A stretch of DNA of 64,000 nucleotides from Actinoplanes aureus (GCF_015704865.1 NZ_JADQTO010000023.1:62001-126000); one strand, 5' to 3'; shown: positions 1 through 8,085, counted from the first letter of the stretch. Made by a program: numbers and translations. Notes: a model not told the origin generated them from the sequence alone.

Positions 1-2
1 TG

Positions 3-587
3 CCGGACACTTACGGCGCCAGCGTGGTCGCTGCTCGTGGCGGTACTCAGCTTTCGCTGTTCGCGGACGCCGGCGGGTTCATCGCGATCGACGCCGAGGC
101 GCGGTCGAGCGATCAGGTGCTCACCGTCCGGGTGGATTCCGGCTGCCGGCCACCGACCGGGAAGGTCGACGAGTCCGACCCGGTGGCGGGCCCGGCACCG
201 GAACTCTTCGCCGGCACGCTGGCCGCCCTCACCGCGACCGGCGATCAGCGCGAGCCGAGCGCCGAGGGCACGCCCGGCCCGGGAGGCGAGTCCGGGGCCA
301 CGCCCGGCTCGGGAAGCGAGCCGGGTGCTGGAGGCGCGACGGGCAGTAAGGCTGGCCCCAGGGTCAGGGCGGTGACGTGCCCGACGGGTGGGACCGCGGC
401 CACCTTCGAGGCGGACGCTGGAACGGCCGATCCGGACGATGCGCCGCGCGGGGTTCCGGACGGGCTGACTCCGGTGTGGTCAGAGCCGGGCGGGTGGGCG
501 TACCGGATCGGGGCGGAATCGGTCGTGGTCACGAACCAGGGTGGGCGGCTTGTGGTGAGCGTCACTACCGGCTGCCGGGCCGGCTGA
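3..587 (+). CDS. Hypothetical protein, 5'-truncated by the window edge
   Basis: The frame is open from base 3, so the true start lies outside the window. About 195 residues are visible. Two similar beta-rich modules each end in a V-x-V/S-x-x-GCR motif (VDSGCR and VTTGCR). They are joined by a Gly/Pro/Glu/Ser-rich linker of about 50 residues, and a further Cys (TCPTGG) opens the second module. This layout suggests a secreted or lipid-anchored protein with disulfides, but no signal peptide can be seen because the N-terminus is missing. I do not recognise the family. Confidence 0.55.
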   Translation, partial: PDTYGASVVAARGGTQLSLFADAGGFIAIDAEARSSDQVLTVRVDSGCRPPTGKVDESDPVAGPAPELFAGTLAALTATGDQREPSAEGTPGPGGESGATPGSGSEPGAGGATGSKAGPRVRAVTCPTGGTAATFEADAGTADPDDAPRGVPDGLTPVWSEPGGWAYRIGAESVVVTNQGGRLVVSVTTGCRAG

Positions 588-637
588 AAGCCGATCCGGC
601 GAGCCGTTCCGGCCGGTCCGGCGAACGCAGCCGGCGG

Positions 638-673
638 CTAACCCGGCTAACCCGGCTAACCCGGCTAGCCCGG
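638..673. repeat. 9-bp tandem repeat, four copies
   Basis: Three copies of CTAACCCGG are followed by one variant, CTAGCCCGG, in the gap after the truncated gene. Looser ccggc-rich copies continue downstream. No coding role is visible. It may act as a weak terminator or simply be slippage-prone filler. Confidence 0.7.
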
Positions 674-735
674 CGAATGGAGCCGGCAGCAAGCCGGCGG
701 CCGGGACCGGGACCGGCTAGTAAAGCCGGGACCAA

Positions 736-1098
736 CTAGTAAACGACCGCCTGAGCGCCGTCCGACATGATCTCCTCGACGAAGACCGCGGCACCGGCGA
801 TGCGGATGCCGGGCAGGACGTCGTCAGGCCCGATGTCGCGGCGGGCGGCGCACTGCGTGCAGGCCGTCACGCGACCGGCGGCGAGCAGGGCGTCCAGCAG
901 GTCGGGCAGCGGCGCGGCGTGCGGCAGCTCGAATTCGGCCGCCCGGCCGGGCAGGGCGAACCAGGTGGACTCCCCGGTCAGCCAGAACGACACGTCCACG
1001 CCGGACGCGACGGCCGTGCTCGCCACGGTGAAAGCCTGCGAACAACGCTCCGGAGCGTCCGCTCCGGCGGTGGCCTTGACGACCAGCAAACGTGCCAT
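736..1098 (-). CDS. DsrE/DsrF-like family protein
   Basis: A 120-residue protein starting MARLLVVK. A beta strand leads into TAGADAPERCSQAF, then comes a conserved-looking Cys pair region (ACTQCAARR) about two thirds along, and the tail reads GAAVFVEEIM. Size and layout fit the small DsrE/YchN-like fold, whose members handle sulfur or small thiols. The exact substrate is unknown. The ATG at 1098 was chosen because upstream sequence in the same frame is low-complexity and not family-like. It is divergent from the small membrane gene at 1123. Confidence 0.7.
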   Translation of the reverse strand: MARLLVVKATAGADAPERCSQAFTVASTAVASGVDVSFWLTGESTWFALPGRAAEFELPHAAPLPDLLDALLAAGRVTACTQCAARRDIGPDDVLPGIRIAGAAVFVEEIMSDGAQAVVY

Positions 1099-1122
1099 AC
1101 CGGCCAGCATAAGATGGGCGCG

Positions 1123-1227
1123 ATGGTTACCGAGATCGGGTTCGTGAGTCTGCTGGTGGCCGCCCTCGGCGGGCTGGCCGGCGGCTTCGGTTATCTGGCA
1201 GTGCGTATTTCGAGGGGGCGTTGGTGA
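1123..1227 (+). CDS. Small single-pass membrane protein (34 aa)
   Basis: The 34-residue product begins MVTEIGFVSLLV, has one continuous hydrophobic Gly/Ala/Leu segment and ends with Arg residues (RISRGRW), the charge pattern expected for a single membrane helix with its C-terminus inside. The stop overlaps the GTG start of the nitrobindin gene by 4 bp, which supports translational coupling. An alternative ATG lies 9 bp upstream. No function is known; coupling suggests it belongs to the nitrobindin unit. Confidence 0.5.
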   Translation: MVTEIGFVSLLVAALGGLAGGFGYLAVRISRGRW

Positions 1228-1823
1228 GCAGCGAGACGGAAAACCCACTGGGACCGCCGCCGTGGCTCCACGCGCCGCCCGTCGACGCGTACCCGTATGA
1301 GGACACGCACGACCTGCGCGTCGGCCCGGATCTGCACCCGTCGCTGCTGGGTCTGCTGCCGTTCGTGGGTCTGTGGCGTGGGCGCGGGCAGGGCGGGTTC
1401 CCGCAGGAGGACGACTACAACTTCGCCCAGGAGGTCCGGATCAGCCATGACGGCCGGGCCTTCCTGCGGTACGAGTCGCGGGCCTGGCTGCTCGACGACG
1501 AGTCGGCGCCGATCGGGCAGGCGCTCGTCGAGTCCGGGTTCTGGCGGCCGGTGCTGGTCGACGGCCGGCCCGGCGACGAGATGGAAGCCACGATGATCCG
1601 GCCGGACGGGATCGCCGAGCTGTACCTCGGTAAGGCCGCGACCACCCGGCTGGAGATGGCGGCGGACGCGGTGGCGCACACGCCGTCGGGTCTGCACGTG
1701 ACCGGTGGGCACCGGCTGTTCGGCATCGTCGAGGGCGCTCTGCTCTACGCCCACGAGATCGCGGTCGGCAACAGCGGGTTGAAGCCGCACATGTCGGCGC
1801 GGCTGTTGCGGGTCGGGGGTTAG
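1224..1823 (+). CDS. Nitrobindin-like heme-binding protein (FABP-like)
   Basis: About 199 residues from the GTG at 1224. The early motif GLWRGRGQG matches the G-x-W-x-G-x-G signature of the nitrobindin/THAP4 C-terminal beta-barrel family. The late segment around GNSGLKPHMSARL supplies the C-terminal His expected to ligate heme. Family members bind ferric heme and isomerise peroxynitrite to nitrate. The N-terminus has a Pro-rich stretch (LGPPPWLHAPP). It overlaps the preceding small gene and its 3' end overlaps the convergent aminotransferase gene by 4 bp. Confidence 0.85.
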   Translation: MSSETENPLGPPPWLHAPPVDAYPYEDTHDLRVGPDLHPSLLGLLPFVGLWRGRGQGGFPQEDDYNFAQEVRISHDGRAFLRYESRAWLLDDESAPIGQALVESGFWRPVLVDGRPGDEMEATMIRPDGIAELYLGKAATTRLEMAADAVAHTPSGLHVTGGHRLFGIVEGALLYAHEIAVGNSGLKPHMSARLLRVGG

Positions 1824-2563
1824 AAGCCGAGAAGTTCCAGCAGGCGGGGAGTCCAGGGCGACCGGGCCCGGGACACCCCGTCGAGGCTGATCACCTCGGC
1901 CAGCCCGCGCACCGAGGACGCCAGCCAGATCGCGTCGGCCGCGGCCAGCTCCGGCAGGGTCACCATGCGTTCGACGGCGTGCAGGCCCACCGACGGCGCC
2001 ACCGACAGCAGGTGTGCCGCGGTGATGCCGGGCAGGATCGCGGCAGACGACGGCGGGACTGTGCACAACGTGTCACCGGTGAGCCAGACCACGGACGCGG
2101 TGGGCGCTTCCAGGGCGTACCCCTCGGTGGAAAGCCAGATCAGGTCGTCGGCGCCCTGGCGCGCCGCCCAGCGCCGGGCCGCGAAATTGCTCGCGTAGGA
2201 GAGCGACTTGGCCGCCGAGATGTCCCACGGCGGACGCCGGCCGGCGGATACGCCGAGGCCGGCGCTGATCACCCGGATGCCGTCCCGGCGTTCGCGCAGC
2301 ACAGCCGGGGGGATTGCGGAGACGCTGGCGTGCAGCAGACCGCTGCGGGTGTAGATGATCCGCATCGCACCCGTGCCGACCGCCGCCTCGGTGACGCGGT
2401 CGCGGGCGGCGACCGGTGCCGGCATCTCCAGCAGCGCGGCCGAGCGGGCGAGCCGGAGAAGGTGCGCGTCGAGCAGCCAGGGCCCGTCCGGGCGCAGGTG
2501 CATGGTCTCGAAGACGCCGTCGCCGAGCAGATCGCCCGGCGATACCGGCATGCGGTCGGTCAC
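1820..2563 (-). CDS. Class IV aminotransferase, aminodeoxychorismate lyase-like
   Basis: 247 residues of the branched-chain aminotransferase/4-amino-4-deoxychorismate lyase (PabC) fold. Visible marks are GDGVFETMHLRPDG at the N-terminus, the PLP-lysine region AAKSLSYASN, and EAPTASVVWL in place of the usual E-x-x-x-x-N-x-F strand. PabC releases pyruvate from aminodeoxychorismate to give p-aminobenzoate for folate. The start is GTG at 2563, with an in-frame ATG at 2551. It diverges from the Fur-family gene, with only 31 bp between starts. D-amino acid transaminase activity cannot be excluded. Confidence 0.75.
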   Translation of the reverse strand: MTDRMPVSPGDLLGDGVFETMHLRPDGPWLLDAHLLRLARSAALLEMPAPVAARDRVTEAAVGTGAMRIIYTRSGLLHASVSAIPPAVLRERRDGIRVISAGLGVSAGRRPPWDISAAKSLSYASNFAARRWAARQGADDLIWLSTEGYALEAPTASVVWLTGDTLCTVPPSSAAILPGITAAHLLSVAPSVGLHAVERMVTLPELAAADAIWLASSVRGLAEVISLDGVSRARSPWTPRLLELLGF

Positions 2564-2594
2564 CCGTTCGAAACTAGCGAACTATGCTCATAGC

Positions 2595-3017
2595 GTGTCC
2601 GCCACTTCGCTTGCCGCCATGCTCCGTGAGCGTGGCCTGCGGCTCACCCCACAGCGTCAGCTGATCCTGGAAGCGGTGCACGAGCTCGGGCATGCGACGC
2701 CGGAGTCGGTGCACAACGCGGTCCGTGAGCGGGCCGCCGGCGTCAACATCACCACGGTGTATCGGACCTTGGAGCTTCTCGAAGAGCTCGGTCTGGTCAA
2801 CCACACCCACCTGTCGCACGGTTCGCCGACCTATCACGCGGCCGGCGAGGACCAGCACGTCCACCTGGTCTGCCGGTCCTGCGGCTCGATCGACGAGATG
2901 GACCCGGCGGTGATGTCGCCGGTCACCGACCGGCTCCGCGCGGAGCGGGACTTCCGGGTCGACGTGGGCCATGTCTCACTCTTCGGCGTCTGCGGTAACT
3001 GCAAGGAGAACGAGTGA
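2595..3017 (+). CDS. Fur-family metalloregulator (Nur/Zur type)
   Basis: 140 residues from a GTG start. The winged-helix part carries RLTPQRQLILEAV and NITTVYRTLELLEELGLV. The metal-binding half has HAAGEDQHVHLVCRSCGS and the terminal pair CGNCKENE, giving a CxxC...CxxC structural zinc site and a His cluster for the sensing metal. Adjacency to a nitrobindin gene resembles what I recall of the Streptomyces nickel-responsive regulator Nur locus, so Nur is favoured by context; metal specificity is not proven. It overlaps ygfZ by 4 bp. Confidence 0.85.
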   Translation: MSATSLAAMLRERGLRLTPQRQLILEAVHELGHATPESVHNAVRERAAGVNITTVYRTLELLEELGLVNHTHLSHGSPTYHAAGEDQHVHLVCRSCGSIDEMDPAVMSPVTDRLRAERDFRVDVGHVSLFGVCGNCKENE

Positions 3018-4054
3018 CCACTGTGATGGTCGAAGACCTCGACCCGAATTCGGCTGACGCGGGCGTGCCGGCCCACTTCGGCGACCCGATGCGGGAGCAG
3101 CGCCTGCTGGAGACGGCGGTCGGCGTCGTCGACCGGTCGAACCGGGATGTGCTGGCGGTGCCGGGCGAGGAGCGGGCGAGCTGGCTGCACACGCTCACCA
3201 CCCAGCACCTGTCCGGTCTGTCAGCGGGGGAGAGCACGGAACTCCTCGTCCTCTCCCCGCACGGACACGTCGAGCAGCATGCGTTCGTCACCGAGGACGG
3301 CACGACCGCCTGGCTGGACACCGAGCCCGGCGCGGGCGCCGGCCTGCTCAAATACCTGGAGATGATGCGGTTCTTCACCAAGGTGGAGCCGCGCGACGCG
3401 GGCAAGGAGCTGGCGGTGCTGTCGCTGGTCGGCCCGGGCGCGGCCGATCTCGTCTCCGGCCTGGGCGAGCCCCGGGTGGGCGAGGTGCCGGGTCCGAAGT
3501 TCGCCGCCGGGTCCGTTCCACCCGAGCCGACAAGCCTCTATTCGGTACGCGAATTCGAAGGCGGCCTAGCCCGTCGGGTGCCGCTCGGGGTGGACCTGCT
3601 GATCCCGAGGGAAGCCAAGACGGCGGTCATCGAGAAGCTGGGCGTGCCGCGGGCCGGCCTGTGGGCGTACGAGGCGATTCGGGTGGCCGCCCGGTTCCCG
3701 CGACTGGGCTGGGAGACCGACCACCGGACCATCCCGGCCGAGGCCGGCTTCCTGGCCGCCGGGGTGCACCTGGACAAGGGCTGTTACCGCGGCCAGGAGA
3801 CGATCGCCCGGGTGCACCACCTGGGCCGCCCGCCGCGCCGCCTGGTCCTGCTGCACCTGGACGGGGTCGCCAGCGATCACCCGCCGGCCCGGGGCACCGC
3901 TGTCGAGCTGGACGGCCGGGCTGTCGGTTTCGTCGGCACCGCGGTACGCCATCACGAGCTGGGGATGATCGCCTTGGCCGTGGTGAAGCGCAACGTCGCC
4001 GATGACGCCAGGTTGACCGTCGGGGAGTCGGCAGCCGCCATCGACGCCGGGTGA
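3014..4054 (+). CDS. ygfZ: Folate-binding protein YgfZ
   Basis: 346 residues of the GcvT-like tetrahydrofolate-binding family that helps maintain Fe-S enzymes. The diagnostic motif KGCYRGQETIAR appears about two thirds along and includes the conserved cysteine. The start is the GTG at 3014, overlapping the fur-type stop (GTGA). The C-terminal barrel ends ALAVVKRNVADDARL, as in other YgfZ proteins. It is probably co-transcribed with the regulator upstream. Confidence 0.9.
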   Translation: MTTVMVEDLDPNSADAGVPAHFGDPMREQRLLETAVGVVDRSNRDVLAVPGEERASWLHTLTTQHLSGLSAGESTELLVLSPHGHVEQHAFVTEDGTTAWLDTEPGAGAGLLKYLEMMRFFTKVEPRDAGKELAVLSLVGPGAADLVSGLGEPRVGEVPGPKFAAGSVPPEPTSLYSVREFEGGLARRVPLGVDLLIPREAKTAVIEKLGVPRAGLWAYEAIRVAARFPRLGWETDHRTIPAEAGFLAAGVHLDKGCYRGQETIARVHHLGRPPRRLVLLHLDGVASDHPPARGTAVELDGRAVGFVGTAVRHHELGMIALAVVKRNVADDARLTVGESAAAIDAG

Positions 4055-4074
4055 GCCATGGCAGTATGCGAGGC

Positions 4075-4950
4075 ATGACCGGGACCTTGATCACCGTCGC
4101 CCCGACCGGCGCGGAGAGCAGCAAGGCGGACGTGCCGGCTCTGCCAGTGACCCTGGACGAGCTCGTGGCCACCGCCAAGGAGTGCGAGGCGCTGGGCGCT
4201 TCGATAATTCACGTGCACATCCGGGACGCTGATGCCCGGCCGACCCTGGATCAGGGGCGGCTGCGGGCCACCGTCGCGGCGTTGCGCGAGTCCACCGGCC
4301 TGATCGTCCAGCTCTCCTCGGGCGGGGCGGTCACCGATCCGGAGTCGGACCGGCTCGCCGTACTGGACGCCGGCCCGGAGATGGCCTCCTGCACGATGGG
4401 CACCGTCAACTTCGGTGACGACGTGTTCCTGAACCGCTGGGAGTTCATCGTCGACCTGCACACCCGGATGCAGGAGCGCGGCATCGTGCCGGAGTACGAG
4501 ATCTTCGACCTGGGCCAGCTCACCACCCTGCAGCGGCTGCTCGGCAAGTACGGGCTGCCGTTCGGCGGGCACGTCCACGTCGACCTGGTGATGGGTGTGC
4601 CGGGCGGGATGCCGGGAACCACCGCCGCCGTGGCCGCCTGCGAGCAAGCCATCCGTGACCTGCCGGAGGGCACCACCTTCTCGGCGACCGGCGTCGGCCG
4701 CAGCACCCTGCCGGTGATGCTGGCGTCGTTGAGCGCGGGCGGGCATCTGCGGGTGGGGATGGAGGACACCCTCACGTACGCGAAGGGCCGCCCGGTCGAG
4801 TCGAACATGCAGCTGGTCGCCCGCGCGGTCGGGTTCGCCCAGCTGGCGCAGCGCCCGCCGTACACGCCGGCGCAGGCCCGCGAGCTGCTCGGAGTCCCGT
4901 CCAACCACCCCGACCGCCGCCCCGAAACCGGACTAAAGGCTGCCCGATGA
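4075..4950 (+). CDS. Beta-keto acid cleavage enzyme (BKACE, DUF849)
   Basis: About 291 residues beginning MTGTLITVAPTG. The TIM-barrel family uses zinc, bound here by the strands IIHVHIRD and GGHVHVDL (His-x-His pairs). BKACE enzymes condense a beta-keto acid with acetyl-CoA and cleave it; substrates vary widely and cannot be read here. GTG 4051 and ATG 4066 are in-frame alternatives, but family similarity begins at TLITVAP. The ATGA overlap with the asparaginase gene suggests one transcript. Confidence 0.85.
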   Translation: MTGTLITVAPTGAESSKADVPALPVTLDELVATAKECEALGASIIHVHIRDADARPTLDQGRLRATVAALRESTGLIVQLSSGGAVTDPESDRLAVLDAGPEMASCTMGTVNFGDDVFLNRWEFIVDLHTRMQERGIVPEYEIFDLGQLTTLQRLLGKYGLPFGGHVHVDLVMGVPGGMPGTTAAVAACEQAIRDLPEGTTFSATGVGRSTLPVMLASLSAGGHLRVGMEDTLTYAKGRPVESNMQLVARAVGFAQLAQRPPYTPAQARELLGVPSNHPDRRPETGLKAAR

Positions 4951-5855
4951 TCGTCGCAGAGGTCGTCCGCTCGGGCTTCGTGGAGAGCGTCCACCACGGC
5001 ATCGTCGCGTTCACCAGCGGCGACGGAGTGGGCGACGTGGAGAGCCCGTTCTTCCCCCGCTCGTCGAGCAAGCCGTTGCAGACGGTCGGGATGCTCAACT
5101 GTGGCCTGGTCCCGCGCGAGGAGGCCGACCTGGCCCTGATGAGCGGCAGCCACGACGGCGAGAAGTTCCACGTGGAACGGGCCCGGGAGATGCTGGCGGC
5201 GGTCGGCCTCGGTCCGGACGCGTTGCGCTGCATTCCTGACCTCCCGCTCGGTGAGTCGTCCCGGAAGGCGTGGCTGAGGTCCGGGGGCGAGCCCGAGCCG
5301 ATCCTGATGAACTGCTCCGGCAAGCACGCCGGGATGCTCGCCACCTGTGTCGTGAACGGGTGGCCGCTCGACTCGTACCTCGATCCCAAGCACCCGCTGC
5401 AGGTCGCGCTCGCCGAGACGGTGGCCGAACTGGCCGGTGAGCCGGTCGCCGCGACCGGCGTGGACGGGTGCGGCGCGCCGGTCCTGGCGATCTCTCCACG
5501 AGGGCTGGCCCTCGCGTTCCGCAGGCTGGTCGAAGCGGAGCCGGGCACCCCGGAGCAGCGGGTCGCCGACGCCATGCGGGGGTTTCCGGCGCTCGTGGCG
5601 GGCACCGGCACGGACGACACCGTGCTGATGACCGCGGTTCCGGGCCTGCTGGTGAAGAAAGGCGCGGACGGTGTGGCCGCGGCCGCCATGCCGGGGGTCG
5701 GAGCCGTGGCGGTCAAGATCTCGGACGGGGCGGCGCGTGCGCGTACCCCGGTGTTGCTTGCCGCGTTGCGGCGGCTCGGCGTCGCGGTGCCGCCGATGGA
5801 CGAGGTCGTGCTGGGCGGAGGCCGCCCGGTCGGCGAGGTTCGCGCGGTTCTCTGA
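4947..5855 (+). CDS. L-asparaginase (Asparaginase_II / R. etli type)
   Basis: 302 residues of the serine-lysine asparaginase family, unrelated to the classic EcAII fold. Motifs visible in order are RSSSKPLQ near residue 40, MSGSHDGE, MNCSGKHAGML and ATGVDGCGAPV. The SSSK and SGKHAG blocks contain the proposed catalytic Ser and Lys pairs. It hydrolyses asparagine to aspartate and ammonia. It overlaps the BKACE gene by 4 bp. No signal peptide is visible, so a cytoplasmic location is inferred. Confidence 0.85.
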   Translation: MIVAEVVRSGFVESVHHGIVAFTSGDGVGDVESPFFPRSSSKPLQTVGMLNCGLVPREEADLALMSGSHDGEKFHVERAREMLAAVGLGPDALRCIPDLPLGESSRKAWLRSGGEPEPILMNCSGKHAGMLATCVVNGWPLDSYLDPKHPLQVALAETVAELAGEPVAATGVDGCGAPVLAISPRGLALAFRRLVEAEPGTPEQRVADAMRGFPALVAGTGTDDTVLMTAVPGLLVKKGADGVAAAAMPGVGAVAVKISDGAARARTPVLLAALRRLGVAVPPMDEVVLGGGRPVGEVRAVL

Positions 5856-5877
5856 ATCGCGGGGTGACTCGGTTCAC

Positions 5878-5914
5878 GCTAGCTGTTGCAAGCGTTTTGC
5901 TTGCAACAGCTAGC
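5878..5914. promoter_or_regulatory. Perfect 16-bp inverted repeat, likely XRE operator
   Basis: The left arm GCTAGCTGTTGCAAGC (5878-5893) and its exact reverse complement (5899-5914) flank a 5-base spacer GTTTT. There is no T-tract after the right arm, so a terminator is less likely than an operator. It ends 22 bp before the XRE regulator start, as expected for autoregulation. Confidence 0.7.
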
Positions 5915-5929
5915 ACTCCGAGCTAACTT
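5901..5929 (+). promoter_or_regulatory. Candidate vegetative promoter of the XRE-hbhA unit
   Basis: TTGCAA (5901-5906), a 17-bp spacer and TAACTT (5924-5929) fit a housekeeping promoter. The -35 box lies inside the right arm of the inverted repeat. The predicted start point would be within a few bases of the ATG at 5937, so the transcript may be leaderless. Confidence 0.45.
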
Positions 5930-5936
5930 CGAACGC

Positions 5937-6326
5937 ATGGCCACACCCAAGGACCTGCCCGAGGACATCGGATCCTTCATCCGAGACCTCCGGCAGACCG
6001 CGAAGATCTCGCTCCGGCAACTCGCCGACAAGGCCGGGGTGAGCAACCCCTACCTCAGCCAGATCGAGCGTGGCCTGCGCAAGCCGAGCGCCGAGGTGCT
6101 GCAACAGATCGCCAGTGCCTTGCGAGTGTCGACGCCCGCGATGTACCTGCGGGCCGGACTGCTCGATGGTGAGGGCCAGCAGGGCGTACTGGCCGCCATC
6201 GCGGTCGACCCGGAGCTCACGATCGCGCAGAAGCAGTCCCTGTCGCAGATCTACGAGACGTTCCGCAACGAGAACGCGCGTAACGCGCCCTCTCCGACCA
6301 CCCCGATCGCCGAGGAGAACTCATGA
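5937..6326 (+). CDS. XRE-family transcriptional regulator upstream of hbhA
   Basis: 129 residues with an N-terminal helix-turn-helix: SLRQLADKAGVSNPYLSQIE, followed by RGLRKPSAEVLQQIASALRV. The C-terminal half is helical and ends in a Ser/Pro tail. The arrangement XRE - hbhA - DUF2516 matches the Mycobacterium Rv0474-Rv0475-Rv0476 order, so it is the likely local regulator. It overlaps hbhA by 4 bp. The perfect inverted repeat immediately upstream is the obvious candidate binding site. Confidence 0.85.
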   Translation: MATPKDLPEDIGSFIRDLRQTAKISLRQLADKAGVSNPYLSQIERGLRKPSAEVLQQIASALRVSTPAMYLRAGLLDGEGQQGVLAAIAVDPELTIAQKQSLSQIYETFRNENARNAPSPTTPIAEENS

Positions 6327-6808
6327 CCGAGCAGACCAACACCAAGATTCCCGCCCCGCTCTACGCCGCCGCCGGTGCCGGTGACCTGGCGTACCAGCAG
6401 CTGCGCAAGCTCCCCGCCGTGCTGACCCAGCTCAGCGACAAGGCCGCCGCCTCGCTGAAGGTCTACAACGAGCAGGCCAACACCCGGGCCGCCGAGCTTC
6501 GCGAGAAGGCCAACACCACCGACTTCGTGGCCCTGCGGGAGAACGCCGCAAGCGTGGCCACCTCGATCGCGCAGCTCGCCCAGGACCGGGCGATCGCCGT
6601 CTACACCGAGCTGGTGGCGCGCGGCGAGCGCGTCGTGGGCACCGGTGTGATCGAGGCCGCCGACGTGGTGAACGCCGACATCGAGACCACCGAGGAGCCG
6701 AAGGCCGTCGAGGCCACGGTGACCGAGGCCAAGGCCGTCGAGGCCGCGCCCAAGGCGCCGCGCAAGCGGGCCAAGCCGGCCGCCCCTCGCAAGCCCGCCG
6801 CTGAGTAA
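6323..6808 (+). CDS. hbhA: Heparin-binding haemagglutinin-like protein
   Basis: 161 residues. The first 110 or so are predicted coiled coil (for example QQLRKLPAVLTQLSDKAAAS). The C-terminus is a Lys/Pro/Ala tail with KAPRKRAKPAAPRKPAAE, the hallmark of HbhA, where methylated lysines bind heparan sulfate in mycobacteria. In a non-pathogen the tail may instead bind DNA, wall polymers or lipid bodies. There is no signal peptide. It is translationally coupled to the XRE gene and followed by a strong hairpin. Confidence 0.8.
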   Translation: MTEQTNTKIPAPLYAAAGAGDLAYQQLRKLPAVLTQLSDKAAASLKVYNEQANTRAAELREKANTTDFVALRENAASVATSIAQLAQDRAIAVYTELVARGERVVGTGVIEAADVVNADIETTEEPKAVEATVTEAKAVEAAPKAPRKRAKPAAPRKPAAE

Positions 6809-6832
6809 GCGATACAGCTAGCGCGACATGAT

Positions 6833-6863
6833 CCGCGGGCCCCGGCGTTGCCGGGGCCCGCGG
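6833..6863 (+). terminator. Intrinsic hairpin after hbhA
   Basis: A perfect 13-bp stem, CCGCGGGCCCCGG against its complement, closes a 5-base loop (CGTTG). There is no long U-tract, as is common in high-GC actinobacteria. It lies only 15 bp before the DUF2516 start, so readthrough or attenuation is possible. Confidence 0.6.
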
Positions 6864-6878
6864 CATAGACTCTGCCTC

Positions 6879-7193
6879 ATGGCCTACTCCGCGCCGATCT
6901 TCTACACGACAGTCGTCGGCTACGTCGACCTGTTGGTCTTTCTGCTGTCGCTGGTTCTCCAGGCGGTGGCGCTGATCCATTGCCTGACCCAACGCGGCGC
7001 CGGCTTCCAGGCCCTCGGCACGCTGCCGAAGGGCGCGTGGGCAGCGATCATCGGCGTCTGCCTGGTGATCACCGTCCTGACCCTCGGATCGCTGCTGATC
7101 ATCAGCATGATCGGTGTCGCCGCGGCACTCATCTACCTGCTCGACGTCCGCCCGGGCCTGAAGGATCTGACGGACGGCAAGGGCTTCTGGTGA
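6879..7193 (+). CDS. DUF2516 family membrane protein
   Basis: 104 residues with two to three hydrophobic segments (around FLLSLVLQAVALI, WAAIIGVCLVITVL and LLIISMIGVAAALIYLL). It ends in a short polar tail VRPGLKDLTDG. Position after hbhA matches mycobacterial Rv0476. The function of the family is unknown. Confidence 0.75.
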   Translation: MAYSAPIFYTTVVGYVDLLVFLLSLVLQAVALIHCLTQRGAGFQALGTLPKGAWAAIIGVCLVITVLTLGSLLIISMIGVAAALIYLLDVRPGLKDLTDGKGFW

Positions 7194-7197
7194 TCCG

Positions 7198-8085
7198 GTG
7201 AGAAACCGGTTCGGGCCGCCTCCGCCGGACGGCGGCCCGCGCCTGCAGCGCGTTGACCGGACCGGGCCGCGCACCGGTCGGCCCACGCTGCCGGGTCCAC
7301 CCACCGAGCTGGTCACCCTTCCCTCCGGGGTACGCGTGGAGCAGCTCGCGACCGGCGCCGGCGAGCCGGTGACCGTCTTCGCGCACGGCCTCGCCGGCGA
7401 CATCTCCGGCACTCGTCCGCTGGGCAGCGCGATCGCCGGTCGCCGGGTGTTCTTCCACTTCCGCGGTCATGGCCGCTCCGATGTGCCGCCCGGCCCGTGG
7501 TCCTTCGAGGACCTGACGAGCGAGCTGCGGGGCGTCGCCGATCTGGCGGGTGCGACGCGTGCGCTCGGCGTCAGCATGGGCGCCGCCGCGCTGTGCCGGT
7601 TGCTCGGTGAGACGCCGGACCGTTTCGAGCGCGTGGTTCTTTACCTTCCGGCGCCGCTGGACGGCAAGCGCTCGGCCGTCGCGGTGGAGCGCCTGGAACG
7701 ATTGCTCGCGTCGGTCGAGTCCGGCGAGGCGGCGATGATCGCTGAGGCGGTCGAGTCGGAGCTGCCGGTGGCGGTCCGCAACACACCGGCTGGTTGGAGC
7801 TTCCTGCGGCAACGTGTGGAGCAGTTGCAGCGCGACGGGCTGGCGGCCGAGCTCGAGTCGCTGTGGGAGCGACCCGCGATGACGGACGAGTCGCGGCTCC
7901 GGGCGTACCGGGGGCGGGCTCTGGTGATCGGCTGCCTGGGGGACGAGGTGCATCCGGTCAGCTGGGCGGAGCGGCTGGCCGAGCTGCTGCCCGGTGCCGA
8001 GCTCGAGGTGTTCGACCGTCCTTCGGTGCTCTGGCACAACCGGCGCGAGCTGCGCGATCGGATCTCCGCCTTCCTCAACCAGTAA
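7198..8085 (+). CDS. Alpha/beta hydrolase fold protein
   Basis: 295 residues from GTG, starting 5 bp after the DUF2516 stop. Visible are the oxyanion-side HG motif (VFAHGLAGD), the nucleophile elbow GVSMGAA near residue 125, an acid in GCLGDEVHPVSW and a probable catalytic His near the end (VLWHNRRELRD). The N-terminal 30 residues are Pro/Gly-rich. The substrate is unknown. It is likely co-transcribed with the DUF2516 gene. Confidence 0.8.
   Translation: MRNRFGPPPPDGGPRLQRVDRTGPRTGRPTLPGPPTELVTLPSGVRVEQLATGAGEPVTVFAHGLAGDISGTRPLGSAIAGRRVFFHFRGHGRSDVPPGPWSFEDLTSELRGVADLAGATRALGVSMGAAALCRLLGETPDRFERVVLYLPAPLDGKRSAVAVERLERLLASVESGEAAMIAEAVESELPVAVRNTPAGWSFLRQRVEQLQRDGLAAELESLWERPAMTDESRLRAYRGRALVIGCLGDEVHPVSWAERLAELLPGAELEVFDRPSVLWHNRRELRDRISAFLNQ

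Noticed and set aside
1191..2066. 291-codon minus-strand frame over nitrobindin
   Set aside because: It is antisense to the nitrobindin motif region and Arg/Pro-rich, typical of shadow frames.
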